From: Pseudactinotalea suaedae
GTDB lineage: Bacteria > Actinomycetota > Actinomycetes > Actinomycetales > Beutenbergiaceae
Assembly (NCBI RefSeq): GCF_009733815.1
Contig: NZ_WNXY01000003.1
Location: forward strand, 186,001-250,000
DNA length: 64,000 nucleotides
Reading direction: 5' to 3'
Shown here one piece after another: positions 24,813-33,167 of this stretch. Position numbers and translations under genes: made by a program. The notes beneath the pieces are model-generated. The model ran no database searches. It saw only the letters and a program-made list of their open reading frames with translations, and had not been told where the DNA came from. Position 1 is the first letter of the stretch, and each line of letters begins with the position of its first letter.

Positions 24813-26345
24813 TCAGAAGCCTTGCGTGCACCGCGGGGCGATGGTGGCGTCGTCGAGCACCGCCGCCGCCTGCTCGCGGGCGAGGTTCCACTCCCACACC
24901 GACGTCGGCTGCGGGACGCCGCGCGCCTCGAGCAGGCACGAGCGCAACGGGTCCGCGAGACCGGCGATCGCGGGCACGGCGTCGGCGGAGAGCTGCTCGA
25001 GGTGCCAGACGTCCACCGGCACCTCCAGCAGCTGCGTGTTGTACCGGACCATCTGCGCGTCCGGGTTGAGCAGCGCCAGCGCGAGCACCGCGAGACCGGC
25101 CATCCTGACCACGGCGAGCGGCAGCCAGCGTGCGCGCCAGCGGATGCCGGCGGCGAGCACCAGCACCAACGTGGCCCCCATGACGATCTCGCCCACGGTC
25201 GCCAGCAGCCTCAGCTCGGTCAGCCCGTACGCCTGCACGTACAGCGCCATCCGGCTCAGCGCCGTCACGACCACGCCGAGCGCACCCGCGCAGAGCATGC
25301 CGAGCGCCGTTCTCGCGGCCATCCGGTCCTGGCGGTCCTCGCGGGGTGCGCGGCGCGCGAACCACGCCACGATCGCCAGGGTCAGCGCCGTCACCACCAC
25401 CAGCTGACCGAACCCGGCTCGCGCGTACTCCGCGTAGCTCAGCCCGGCGGTCCGGCGGACGTAGCTCTCACCTCCGGACGCTGCCACCACCTGGGTCAGC
25501 AGGAACGCCAGCATCAGGGCGTCCAGCGCCAGCACCGGGACGTACCACTCGGCGCGCCGGCTCGCCGCGGCGCGGGGCAGCCTGACCCTGGCCCAGGTGG
25601 GCCGGCGAACCGCGAGGCTCGCGATCGCCAGCGCCACCGAGGTGGCCAGCACGCCCACCACGACCTGCCCGGGCAGCCGCATCAGGTCGAGCGAGGGCAG
25701 CAACGTCGCGAACACGGCGTCCGCACTGGCGAGCAGGGCCGCGAATACGACGAGGAGGATCAGCGTGACGACCGCCGTCCGCACCCAGCGCAGCACCTCG
25801 GACCGGCGCCCGGTGGCAGCGCGCGAGACTCCCGACGCCAGCCAGCGGGTGGCGCGCGCGGCGGCAGCGGGAAGGGTCGGTGTCGCGAGCACGATGCCGA
25901 GCGGGCTCCGGGCTCCGGTCGCCGCGACCGCAGTCAGTCCGAACGCGGCGAGCAGGCAGAGCGCCACCACCCACTCGGCGTCCCGGACCGCGGCCATCGC
26001 ACCCAGCGCGACCGCCAGCGCAGCCGTGAGCAACCTGCTCCACTCCCGGGCTCGGACGAGCGCGGGGACCGACGGCGCCCACAGCAGCGGGACGGCGAGC
26101 GCGAGCCCCAGCCCGGGCCGGTGCCCGGCGACCAGCAAGGCCACAGCGACGCCCGCACCGAGCACGCCCCCGACGAGCGGGAGCGGGATGGGGCGCGTGT
26201 GTGCCGCAGCGAATCGCCGGATCGCCCGGCCCGCCGGTCCCGGTGGCGAGGGCTCCATGAGCTGCCGGGCCCGATGCGGCAAGGCTGGGTACGACGCCGC
26301 CGAGGACGCAGGGATCGGGGCCGGGCCGGAGGCGACGTCGCTCAT
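24813..26345 (-). CDS. DUF4173/DUF4153-like multi-pass membrane protein
   Basis: A 510-residue integral membrane protein with about 12 hydrophobic helices. The central YVRRTAGLSYAEYARAGF and FGQLVVVTALTLAIVAWFA are the signature of DUF4173 (DUF4153-like) proteins. A soluble C-terminal region of about 90 residues (YNTQLLEVPVDVWHLEQL onward) follows. Function is unknown. The ATG at 26345 is used. The stop lies 19 bases before the AraC start on the same strand, and co-transcription is possible. It follows the acyltransferase gene by 77 bases. Confidence 0.8.
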   Translation of the reverse strand: MSDVASGPAPIPASSAASYPALPHRARQLMEPSPPGPAGRAIRRFAAAHTRPIPLPLVGGVLGAGVAVALLVAGHRPGLGLALAVPLLWAPSVPALVRAREWSRLLTAALAVALGAMAAVRDAEWVVALCLLAAFGLTAVAATGARSPLGIVLATPTLPAAAARATRWLASGVSRAATGRRSEVLRWVRTAVVTLILLVVFAALLASADAVFATLLPSLDLMRLPGQVVVGVLATSVALAIASLAVRRPTWARVRLPRAAASRRAEWYVPVLALDALMLAFLLTQVVAASGGESYVRRTAGLSYAEYARAGFGQLVVVTALTLAIVAWFARRAPREDRQDRMAARTALGMLCAGALGVVVTALSRMALYVQAYGLTELRLLATVGEIVMGATLVLVLAAGIRWRARWLPLAVVRMAGLAVLALALLNPDAQMVRYNTQLLEVPVDVWHLEQLSADAVPAIAGLADPLRSCLLEARGVPQPTSVWEWNLAREQAAAVLDDATIAPRCTQGF

Positions 26346-26422
26346 GGACGCACGCTAGAACCGGGTCGCGGAAGGAGTGCGGGAGAGAGTCGGGAGCCCG
26401 CGTGCGGATCCCGTGGAGGACC

Positions 26423-27478
26423 TCAGAGCACGCGTCGCACCACCGGAACCCGCCGCAGCGGGAGGACGACGGCGAGGGTCGCCGCCACGACGACGAGCAG
26501 CCGCAGGAACAGCGTCGCCAGGTCGGGAGCGGGCTCGTTGCCCCCCAGCCATGCTGTCGCCTCGAGCACGGCGATGACGCTCATGTGGAAGCCGAAGATG
26601 CCCATGGTCGCGCCGCCCACCTCGTTCCCGATCGTCATCGCGGGTGGCCGCAGCAGGGAGCGCAGCGCCCCGTCCGGTGCGAGCAGGCCGTGCGCGAGCA
26701 GGAACACGCCGATCGAGTACAGCGCCATCCCGGCGCCGTAGTAGCTCACCGGCGCTGCCGAGTGCAGCCACAGCGGTGCGGCCTCGTTCTCCCACTGCCA
26801 CGCGGCGAGCGCGCCGAGCGCCACGGTCGCCGCTCCGACCGCCACCAGCGCGCCGCCTCGCACGCGCACCTCCCGCAGGGCCCAGCCGAGCAGGTAGTAC
26901 CCCAGGTACGGCACCCACCACAGCGCGGCGTTCTCGAGGTGCTCGCTCAGCAGCGAGGTGCCCGCCAGCAGCGCCGTGCCGAGCAGCGCCACGCCTCCGC
27001 ACACGCCGGTACCGGTCCGACCCCAGCGCCGGATCAGCGGCATCAGGACCGGCGTCACCAGCGACAGCCCGAGCACGATCCAGAAGAAGTACAGCTGCGT
27101 GTACAGGTCACCGACCACGATGCGGCGCACGACGTCGGACGCCACCAGCTCCTCGCCCCGCAGCGCGCGAACCCCGACGTACCAGGCGTGCCAGAACACG
27201 ATCGCCGGCACCAGCCGCAGCGCCCGCCGGCGCAGGAACTCCCTGCTGCCGCGGTACCGCGCCGGGTCCAGGTTCAGCGCGCCGCTGACCATCACGAACA
27301 CCGGGACGGCGAAGTGGCTCCCGAAGTCCAGCAGCAGCGCCACGACACCCGTCGGGTGCGAACGGGCGTCGGGAGCAGCGGCGGTCGAGGCGGTGGTGTG
27401 CACCACCATCACGGCCACGATGGCGAGCGCGCGCAGCCAGCTCAGCCACGCGGTCGCCGAGACATCGGTACGGGGCAC
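26423..27478 (-). CDS. Acyltransferase family 3 (OafA/YrhL-like) membrane protein
   Basis: A 351-residue integral membrane O-acyltransferase with about ten helices. The start WLRALAIVAVMVVHTTAS contains the catalytic-type histidine of acyltransferase family 3, and SHFAVPVFVMVSGALNL with RRALRLVPAIVFWHAWYV carries the conserved RR/RLVP block. The family transfers acetyl or succinyl groups to surface sugars or lipids; the acceptor is unknown. The start is GTG at 27478, without an obvious ribosome-binding site. It is divergent from the sugar ABC operon across a 183-base regulatory region. Confidence 0.85.
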   Translation of the reverse strand: MPRTDVSATAWLSWLRALAIVAVMVVHTTASTAAAPDARSHPTGVVALLLDFGSHFAVPVFVMVSGALNLDPARYRGSREFLRRRALRLVPAIVFWHAWYVGVRALRGEELVASDVVRRIVVGDLYTQLYFFWIVLGLSLVTPVLMPLIRRWGRTGTGVCGGVALLGTALLAGTSLLSEHLENAALWWVPYLGYYLLGWALREVRVRGGALVAVGAATVALGALAAWQWENEAAPLWLHSAAPVSYYGAGMALYSIGVFLLAHGLLAPDGALRSLLRPPAMTIGNEVGGATMGIFGFHMSVIAVLEATAWLGGNEPAPDLATLFLRLLVVVAATLAVVLPLRRVPVVRRVL

Positions 27479-27661
27479 CGAGCAACGGTAACGAATCGAT
27501 AACGATCGACGGCGACCGGCCGCCGTCGGGCGACCGCTTTCCTCCAGGTCACGACTTCGACACGATCCCGGCGAGGTCCACGACACGTCAGCGGCACGAC
27601 GTGAGAGCGCGCACAATGTCGGGGGCCGGGCAGGCCCGGCGAAGTCGACGAAGGAGTCACG
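27479..27661. promoter_or_regulatory. Divergent control region of the acyltransferase gene and sugar ABC operon
   Basis: The interval opens with an AT-richer patch (27485-27506) holding two near-identical decamers on the minus strand (CGTTATCGAT, then TCGTTACCGT), a plausible regulator site. Next is a perfect 8-bp stem CGACGGCG/CGCCGTCG (27507-27528), which could attenuate transcription toward either gene. GAAGGAG lies 5 bases before the solute-binding-protein ATG. No regulator gene is adjacent. Confidence 0.4.
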
Positions 27662-28954
27662 ATGCGACGAATGACAGCCCTGGCGGTGGCCTCGGCCGCC
27701 GCGCTCGCGCTCGCTGCCTGCGGCAGCGGCAACAGCGGTGGTGGCGGCGGCGACGGTGGCGGCGGTGGGGGCGGGACCGAGAGCACCGACGTCGAGGTCT
27801 TCACCTGGTGGGCCGCCGGCTCGGAGCTGACCGGCCTGGAGGCGCTGGAAGGGGTCTTCGCCGAGCAGCACCCCGACTTCACGTTCGTCAACGGCGCGGT
27901 CGCCGGCGGCGCCGGTTCCGCCGCGAAGGATCTGCTGCAGACCCGCCTGCAGGCCAACGACCCGCCGGACACGTTCCAGGCGCACGCCGGCGCCGAGCTG
28001 CAGGACTACATCGACGCCGGTCAGATCGAGGACGTCTCGGGCCTGTACGAGGAGTTCGGCCTCACGGACGCGTTCCCGCAGGACCTCATCGACCTGCTGA
28101 CGGTCGACGGTGCGATCTACTCGGTCCCCTCGAACATCCACCGCTCCAACGTGGTGTGGGCGAACCCGAGCGTGCTGGAGTCGGCCGGTCTCGACCCGAG
28201 CACCCCGCCGGCTGACATCGACGCCTGGATCGAGGACCTGCAGACCGTGCAGGACAGCGGCGTCCAGACCCCGCTCTCGGTCGCGGCCCCCTGGACCCAG
28301 GTGCACCTGCTCGAGACCGTGCTGATGGCCGACCTCGACCCCGAGACCTACATCGGCCTCTGGGACGGCAGCAGCGACTGGACCGGCCCCGAGGTCACCG
28401 CGGCGCTCGCCCACTTCGAGACGCTGCTCGGCTTCACGAACACCGACCGCGACGGGCTCGACTGGCCCGACGCCACCCAGATGGTCATGGACGGCACCGC
28501 CGCCTACAACGTGATGGGCGACTGGGCCGTGGCGGCCTTCGAAGAGGCCGGCATCGAGCGCGGCGAGGGCTTCGTCGAGTTCCCGGTGCCGGGCACCGAC
28601 GGCAGCTTCGGGTTCCTCGCGGACTCGTTCACGCTCCCGGTCGGCGCACCCAACCCCGACGGCGCGACCGCCTGGCTGGAGACGGTCGGGTCCCTGGAGG
28701 GTCAGGTCGCGTTCAACCAGGCCAAGGGTTCGATCCCGGCGCGCACCGACGCCGACCCGGCCGAGTTCTCCGAGTACCAGCAGTCCGCGATCGACTCGTA
28801 CGCCAACGACACGATCCTGCCCTCGCTGGCTCACGGCGCGGCGGCTCCGGTGGCCGTGCTCAACGCGATCACCGATGCCGTGAGCAAGTACACGGCGGGC
28901 GGGTCGGACATCGCGACCCTGCAGACCGAGCTGGCCGCGGCGGCCGGTTCCTGA
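27662..28954 (+). CDS. ABC sugar transporter solute-binding lipoprotein
   Basis: A 430-residue extracellular binding protein. A signal peptide ends in the lipobox LAAC, so Cys20 is lipidated. A 20-residue Gly/Ser linker (SGGGGGDGGG) tethers the domain. The mature part matches family 1 sugar-binding proteins (VEVFTWWAAGSELTGLEAL, then YSVPSNIHRSNVVW, then FNQAKGSIPAR), closest in pattern to glucose/mannose-type binders. Two permeases follow, but no ATPase; actinobacterial sugar importers of this type usually share an MsiK-like ATPase encoded elsewhere. Ligand identity is inferred only at the level of a mono- or disaccharide. Confidence 0.92.
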   Translation: MRRMTALAVASAAALALAACGSGNSGGGGGDGGGGGGGTESTDVEVFTWWAAGSELTGLEALEGVFAEQHPDFTFVNGAVAGGAGSAAKDLLQTRLQANDPPDTFQAHAGAELQDYIDAGQIEDVSGLYEEFGLTDAFPQDLIDLLTVDGAIYSVPSNIHRSNVVWANPSVLESAGLDPSTPPADIDAWIEDLQTVQDSGVQTPLSVAAPWTQVHLLETVLMADLDPETYIGLWDGSSDWTGPEVTAALAHFETLLGFTNTDRDGLDWPDATQMVMDGTAAYNVMGDWAVAAFEEAGIERGEGFVEFPVPGTDGSFGFLADSFTLPVGAPNPDGATAWLETVGSLEGQVAFNQAKGSIPARTDADPAEFSEYQQSAIDSYANDTILPSLAHGAAAPVAVLNAITDAVSKYTAGGSDIATLQTELAAAAGS

Positions 28955-28962
28955 CACGCGAC

Positions 28963-28998
28963 GCGCCCGGTGCCTCGAGTCCTCGGGGCACCGGGCGC
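28963..28998 (+). terminator. Intercistronic hairpin in the sugar ABC operon
   Basis: A perfect 12-bp stem (28963-28974 with 28987-28998) extended by a CGAG/CTCG inner stem lies between the binding-protein stop and the first permease. As in other importer operons, it may partly terminate or protect the upstream mRNA so that binding protein is made in excess over permease. Confidence 0.65.
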
Positions 28999-29014
28999 CC
29001 GTGGCTGCTCTGAC

Positions 29015-29917
29015 ATGAGACGAGTCAAGTCCTGGGGCCCACCGCTGCTGCTGCTGGCGCCCTCGATCCTCGTGATCGCGGTGTTCGTGTACGGCCTGAT
29101 CGCCGTCAACGTCAACACCTCGCTCACGGACAACCACACCGCGGCGCAGGCCAACGGGGTGGCACCGATCTCCTTCGTGGGGGTGCAGAACTATCTCGAC
29201 CTGCTGGCCTCCCCCGCCTTCCAGCACTCGCTGAAGAACCTGGTGCTCTACACGGTCACGTTCCTCGTGGGCACCCTGCTCATCGGGTTCGTGTGGGCCT
29301 GGCTGCTGGAGCGGCCGATCCGCGGCGAAGGCATCTTCCGCTCGATCTACCTGTTCCCGATGGCGGTCTCCTTCGTGGCCTCCGGCGTCGTCTGGCGCTG
29401 GCTGCTGAACTCGAACCAGGGCGAGGCCGCGAGCGGTCTCAACCGGCTCTTCCAGATCGTGGGGCTGGACGTCCTGCAGAACCCGTGGTGGAACAACATC
29501 ACCTGGGGCATCGCCGCGATCGCCCTCCCAGCGATCTGGCAGCTGTCCGGCTACGTGATGGCGCTGTTCCTGGCCGGGTTCCGGGGCATCCCGGACGAGC
29601 TGCGCGAGGCGGGCCGGATCGACGGCGCCTCGGAGTGGCAGGTGTACCGCCACGTGATCTTCCCCCAGCTCACGCCGGTGCTGCTGTCGGCGCTGATCAT
29701 CATCGGCCACATGTCGCTCAAGTCCTTCGACCTGATCATGTCGATCTCGAGGCCCTCGAACTACCAGACCAAGGTGCCGGCGGTCGACATGTACGTGTTC
29801 AAGTCGAGCTATGACTTCGCGAGCTCGGCGGCAGTGGGAGCGATCCTGCTGATCATCGTCGCGGTGCTGATCGTTCCCTACCTCATCCACAACGCGCGCA
29901 AGGACTCGGGCCGATGA
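29015..29917 (+). CDS. ABC sugar transporter permease (MalF/UgpA type)
   Basis: A 300-residue inner-membrane permease with six helices. The ATPase-contacting EAA loop is readable as ELREAGRIDGASEWQVYRH. The start was taken at the ATG of MRRVKSWG (29015), after the intercistronic hairpin; an extended in-frame GTG upstream runs through that hairpin. It pairs with the following permease, whose ATG overlaps its stop (ATGA). Confidence 0.92.
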   Translation: MRRVKSWGPPLLLLAPSILVIAVFVYGLIAVNVNTSLTDNHTAAQANGVAPISFVGVQNYLDLLASPAFQHSLKNLVLYTVTFLVGTLLIGFVWAWLLERPIRGEGIFRSIYLFPMAVSFVASGVVWRWLLNSNQGEAASGLNRLFQIVGLDVLQNPWWNNITWGIAAIALPAIWQLSGYVMALFLAGFRGIPDELREAGRIDGASEWQVYRHVIFPQLTPVLLSALIIIGHMSLKSFDLIMSISRPSNYQTKVPAVDMYVFKSSYDFASSAAVGAILLIIVAVLIVPYLIHNARKDSGR

Positions 29918-30807
29918 CGGCGACCGCACCCGTGGCGCCCGCCGAGCTCGTGGCGGCGCGCGACCGACGACCCGCACCGCCCCGCTCCCGGTACTCGTGG
30001 CCCCGCACGTTGCGCTACCTGGCGCTCCTGGCCGGGCTGGTGATCGTGATGATCCCCGTCTACGTGCTGGTGGTCACGAGCTTCAAGACCGGTGGCGACG
30101 CGACGCCCTCGCAGGCCTGGTCCCTGCCCACCACCTGGACGGCGGACAACTGGGTGCTGGCGTGGGACGCGCTCTCCCCCGCGCTCGGGCGGTCCATGCA
30201 GATCGTGGTGCCCGCGGCGATCATCTCGGCCTTCCTGGGCTCGATGAACGGGTTCGTGCTCAGCCGCTGGGGCTTCCGCGGCGCCGATCTGGTGTTCACG
30301 CTGATCCTGTTCGGGATGTTCATCCCCTACCAGGCGGTGATGATCCCCCTCAACCAGCTGATGCTGAACCTCCAGGTGCCCTCGGGTGTGCCCACCCTGA
30401 TCCTGCTGCACATCGTCTACGGCATCCCGATCACCACCCTGATCTTCCGCAACTACTACGCCTCGATCCCGCACGAGCTGATCGAGGCGGCACGCATGGA
30501 CGGCGCCGGGATGCTGCGGACGTACGCCTCGGTGGTGCTGCCGATCTCGTTGCCGAGCTTCGTCGTCGTGCTGATCTGGCAGTTCACCTCGGCGTGGAAC
30601 GACTTCCTGTTCGCGGTGTTCTTCTCGACGGCGAACACCGGCCCCGTCACGCTCGCGCTCAACAACCTCGCGAACGGCGCCCAGCTGCAGAACTACGGCG
30701 CGTCGATGGCCGGCGCGCTGCTGGCGTCGTTGCCCACGCTGGTCGTCTACATCATCCTCGGCAAGTACTTCGTCGGAGGCCTGATGTCCGGTTCGGTCAA
30801 GGGCTGA
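29914..30807 (+). CDS. ABC sugar transporter permease (MalG/UgpE type)
   Basis: A 297-residue second permease of the importer, six transmembrane helices with the EAA motif ELIEAARMDGAGMLRTYASV. The N-terminus has a long cytoplasmic Pro/Ala/Arg-rich stretch of about 30 residues before the first helix. The 4-base ATGA overlap with the first permease shows translational coupling. It ends the importer operon; no ATP-binding subunit follows. Confidence 0.92.
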   Translation: MTATAPVAPAELVAARDRRPAPPRSRYSWPRTLRYLALLAGLVIVMIPVYVLVVTSFKTGGDATPSQAWSLPTTWTADNWVLAWDALSPALGRSMQIVVPAAIISAFLGSMNGFVLSRWGFRGADLVFTLILFGMFIPYQAVMIPLNQLMLNLQVPSGVPTLILLHIVYGIPITTLIFRNYYASIPHELIEAARMDGAGMLRTYASVVLPISLPSFVVVLIWQFTSAWNDFLFAVFFSTANTGPVTLALNNLANGAQLQNYGASMAGALLASLPTLVVYIILGKYFVGGLMSGSVKG

Positions 30808-30881
30808 CGGCATGCTGGGCGCGCCGGGGCGGTAGTGTCAGCAGCAGCCGGCGCCCGCACGAGGGTGCTGCAAGGAGAGGG

Positions 30882-31292
30882 GTGATCACGGTGACTCAGA
30901 CGTCCCCACGCCCAGGAGGCGAACCGTCCCTGGGGCAGCTGATCGGCAAGATGACCGAGACGGTCTCTGCCCTGGTTCGCGACGAGATCCAGCTCGCCCA
31001 GGTCCAGCTCACCGAGAAGGCCAAGGCGCTCGGGACCGGAGGCGCGCTGTTCGCGGTCGCCGGCCTGTTCGGCCTGTTCGGGCTCGGCTGGCTCCTCCAC
31101 GCGGCCTATCTGGGGCTGGCCGGCGTGCTGCCGGACTGGGCCGCCGCGCTGATCGTGGCCGGCTCGGTGCTGCTGATCGCGGCGATCGCCGCCCTCGTCG
31201 GCAAGAAGCTCATGGACAAGGCCCCCGCGCCCGAGACCAAAGAGAACATCCAGAAGGACATCGACGCGATCAAGGCGGGGGTCGGCTCATGA
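30882..31292 (+). CDS. Phage-holin-superfamily-III-like (DUF1469-type) membrane protein
   Basis: A 136-residue actinobacterial housekeeping membrane protein. A cytoplasmic amphipathic N-terminus (SLGQLIGKMTETVSALVRDE, then IQLAQVQLTEKAKAL) precedes two hydrophobic helices (FAVAGLFGLFGLGWLL and AALIVAGSVLLIAAIAALV). Despite its database name it is not a phage gene. GTG at 30882 was chosen because AAGGAGAG lies 5 bases upstream. It overlaps the DUF3618 gene by ATGA, a pairing common in Actinobacteria and probably related to envelope stress or integrity. Confidence 0.85.
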   Translation: MITVTQTSPRPGGEPSLGQLIGKMTETVSALVRDEIQLAQVQLTEKAKALGTGGALFAVAGLFGLFGLGWLLHAAYLGLAGVLPDWAAALIVAGSVLLIAAIAALVGKKLMDKAPAPETKENIQKDIDAIKAGVGS

Positions 31293-31555
31293 GCCAGCAG
31301 CCGCAGGCCAGCAAGCGCAGCGCCGAGGAGATCGAGGCGGATCTGCGCCGCGCGCGCGAGGAGCTGACGCGCACGGTCGACGAGATCTCCGACCGGCTCG
31401 ACCCGAAGAAGCAGGCCCAGGCCGCCGCCGACAAGGGCCGCGCGTTCGTCGAGGACGTCAAGGCTGGTGAGCCCCGCGCCGTGCAGATCGCTGCAGGGGT
31501 CGGCGCAGCGGTCGCCGGCATCGTCGGACTGGCGCTCCTGCGTCGCAACCGCTGA
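31289..31555 (+). CDS. DUF3618 family protein
   Basis: An 88-residue protein with a charged coiled N-terminal helix carrying the DUF3618 signature (RSAEEIEADLRRAREELT, then RTVDEISDRLDPKK), a linker and one C-terminal transmembrane helix (AAGVGAAVAGIVGLALLRR). Function is unknown. It is translationally coupled to the preceding holin-like gene. The next 195 bases hold no gene; a TACCCT at 31661-31666 might be a -10 box for the DUF3073 gene. Confidence 0.87.
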   Translation: MSQQPQASKRSAEEIEADLRRAREELTRTVDEISDRLDPKKQAQAAADKGRAFVEDVKAGEPRAVQIAAGVGAAVAGIVGLALLRRNR

Positions 31556-31750
31556 CCGCGTCGAGGAGATCTCGCCGGCCGACGGCGAATGTCTCGCCAT
31601 GCGGTCCACTCACGTCCTGAGGGCGGACGCGTCAGCGCATGAGATCGCGCGCTGACGAGGTACCCTGGGATCACGACACATTGATCAGACCCGATCGCGC
31701 TACGTCCGCCGGACGATGTGTGGATCGGTCCAAGCGGAGGGGGTCACGCC

Positions 31751-31933
31751 ATGGGGCGCGGCCGTCAGAAGGCCAAGCAGACCAAGGTCGCTCGGCAGCT
31801 CAAGTACTACAGCCCATCGACCGACCTCAGCGCTCTCGAGCGCGAGCTCGGCAATGGCTCGTCCGACCAGCCGTGGGAAGCCCCACCGGCTGAGGACGAG
31901 GACGACGACTGGCCGGAGGCTAGTGGCCGTTGA
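31751..31933 (+). CDS. DUF3073 family protein
   Basis: A 60-residue basic-then-acidic protein beginning MGRGRQKAKQTKVARQLKYY, the DUF3073 signature, with an acidic tail (EDEDDDWPEA). It is conserved next to purM in Actinobacteria; the basic N-terminus suggests nucleic acid or ribosome contact, but function is unknown. GGAGGGGG precedes the ATG by 7 bases. It converges on purM with 29 bases between stops. Confidence 0.9.
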   Translation: MGRGRQKAKQTKVARQLKYYSPSTDLSALERELGNGSSDQPWEAPPAEDEDDDWPEASGR

Positions 31934-31962
31934 ACTCCTGACGGAAGCTCAGGCTCGGTGAG

Positions 31963-33099
31963 TCACGCTCGCCGGTAGCTGCCTGAGAGGCGGACCGCTC
32001 CGCCGTCGACGCCCTTGGTGCCGGTGACGTAGTCACCGGTGCTGATGTCGCTGCCCGGAGCGGGCTCGTCCTCCACTCGGCCGAGCACCCACGGTGCCAG
32101 GCCGAGCTCGTCCGCGCGCGCGAGCGCCGCGTCGGCGCCATCGGCCCCGACCACGGCGACCATGCCCACGCCCAGGTTGAGGGTGTTCTCCAGGTCGGAC
32201 CACGGCACCGCGCCGAGCTCGCGGATCAGGTCGAAGATCGGCGGGACCCCCCAGGAGCCGCGGTCGATCTCGGCGACCGCGCCGGCGGGCAGCACACGGG
32301 CCAGGTTGGCGGCGAGACCGCCGCCGGTGACGTGCGTGTAGGCGTGCACCTGGCTCGCCGGGTCCTGCGCGAGCGCGAGGCAGTCGGCGGCGTAGACCCG
32401 GGTGGGCTCGAGCAGCTCCTCGCCCAGCGTGCGGCCGAGCTCGGGGACGTGCCGGTCCAGCTGCCAGCCCGCGTGCGCGATCACCCGGCGCACCAGCGAG
32501 TAGCCGTTGGAGTGCAGGCCCGAGCTGGCCAGCCCGATCAGCACGTCCCCGCCTCGGACACGATCCGGACCGAGGACCTCGTCGGCCTCCACGACCCCGG
32601 TGCAGGCACCGGCGACGTCGTACTCGTCGACGCCGAGCAGCCCCGGGTGCTCCGCGGTCTCGCCGCCCACCAGGGGGACCCCGGCCAGCACGCAGGCCTC
32701 GGCGATGCCGCGCACGATCGCCGCGATCCGCTCGGGGACGACCTTGCCGCAGGCGATGTAGTCGGTCATCAGCAGCGGCCTGGCGCCCACGACGACGATG
32801 TCGTCGACGACCATGCCGACCAGGTCGTGGCCGATGGTGTCGTGGATGCCCATCGCCTGCGCGATCGCCACCTTGGTCCCGACGCCGTCGGTCGAGGTCG
32901 CCAGCAACGGCCGGCGCATGTCTCGCAGCGCGGAGGCGTCGACCATGCCGGCGAACCCGCCGAAGCCACCGAGGACGTCCTTGCCGTGCGTCGCGCGCAC
33001 GGCGTCCTTCATCAGCTCGACGGCGTGATCGCCCGCCTTGGTGTCGACGCCGGAGTCGGCGTAGGTGATCGGCTCGGTCATGGCGGCAGGTCTGCCCAT
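31963..33099 (-). CDS. purM: Phosphoribosylformylglycinamidine cyclo-ligase (AIR synthetase)
   Basis: A 378-residue enzyme of de novo purine synthesis that closes the imidazole ring of FGAM to AIR with ATP. Signatures include TYADSGVDTKAGDHAVELMK, STDGVGTKVAIAQAM, HDLVGMVVDDIVVVGA, LVGGETAEHPG and ASSGLHSNGYSLVRR. GTG/ATG choice: the ATG at 33099 has GAGG 10 bases upstream; the family-typical ATG of MTEPITYA at 33081 is also possible. It follows purF by 68 bases on the same strand, an expected operon. Confidence 0.96.
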   Translation of the reverse strand: MGRPAAMTEPITYADSGVDTKAGDHAVELMKDAVRATHGKDVLGGFGGFAGMVDASALRDMRRPLLATSTDGVGTKVAIAQAMGIHDTIGHDLVGMVVDDIVVVGARPLLMTDYIACGKVVPERIAAIVRGIAEACVLAGVPLVGGETAEHPGLLGVDEYDVAGACTGVVEADEVLGPDRVRGGDVLIGLASSGLHSNGYSLVRRVIAHAGWQLDRHVPELGRTLGEELLEPTRVYAADCLALAQDPASQVHAYTHVTGGGLAANLARVLPAGAVAEIDRGSWGVPPIFDLIRELGAVPWSDLENTLNLGVGMVAVVGADGADAALARADELGLAPWVLGRVEDEPAPGSDISTGDYVTGTKGVDGGAVRLSGSYRRA

Positions 33100-33167
33100 C
33101 TCGTCAGGTCCTCACCGAGCTGTGGCGCGCAGCGCGGCAGGAGAGGAAGGTCGTCGGGGTTCGAACC

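Noticed and set aside
26423-29977. A 1184-codon open frame on the minus strand running through the acyltransferase and antisense to the sugar-binding-protein gene
   Set aside because: Only the last 351 codons are protein-like. The upstream part mirrors a clear plus-strand gene and is His/Arg/Asp-rich, as expected from high GC content suppressing stop codons.
30882-31555. Phage remnant, based on the holin-like protein
   Set aside because: This holin-superfamily-like/DUF3618 pair is a common chromosomal gene pair in Actinobacteria, and no other phage gene is present.
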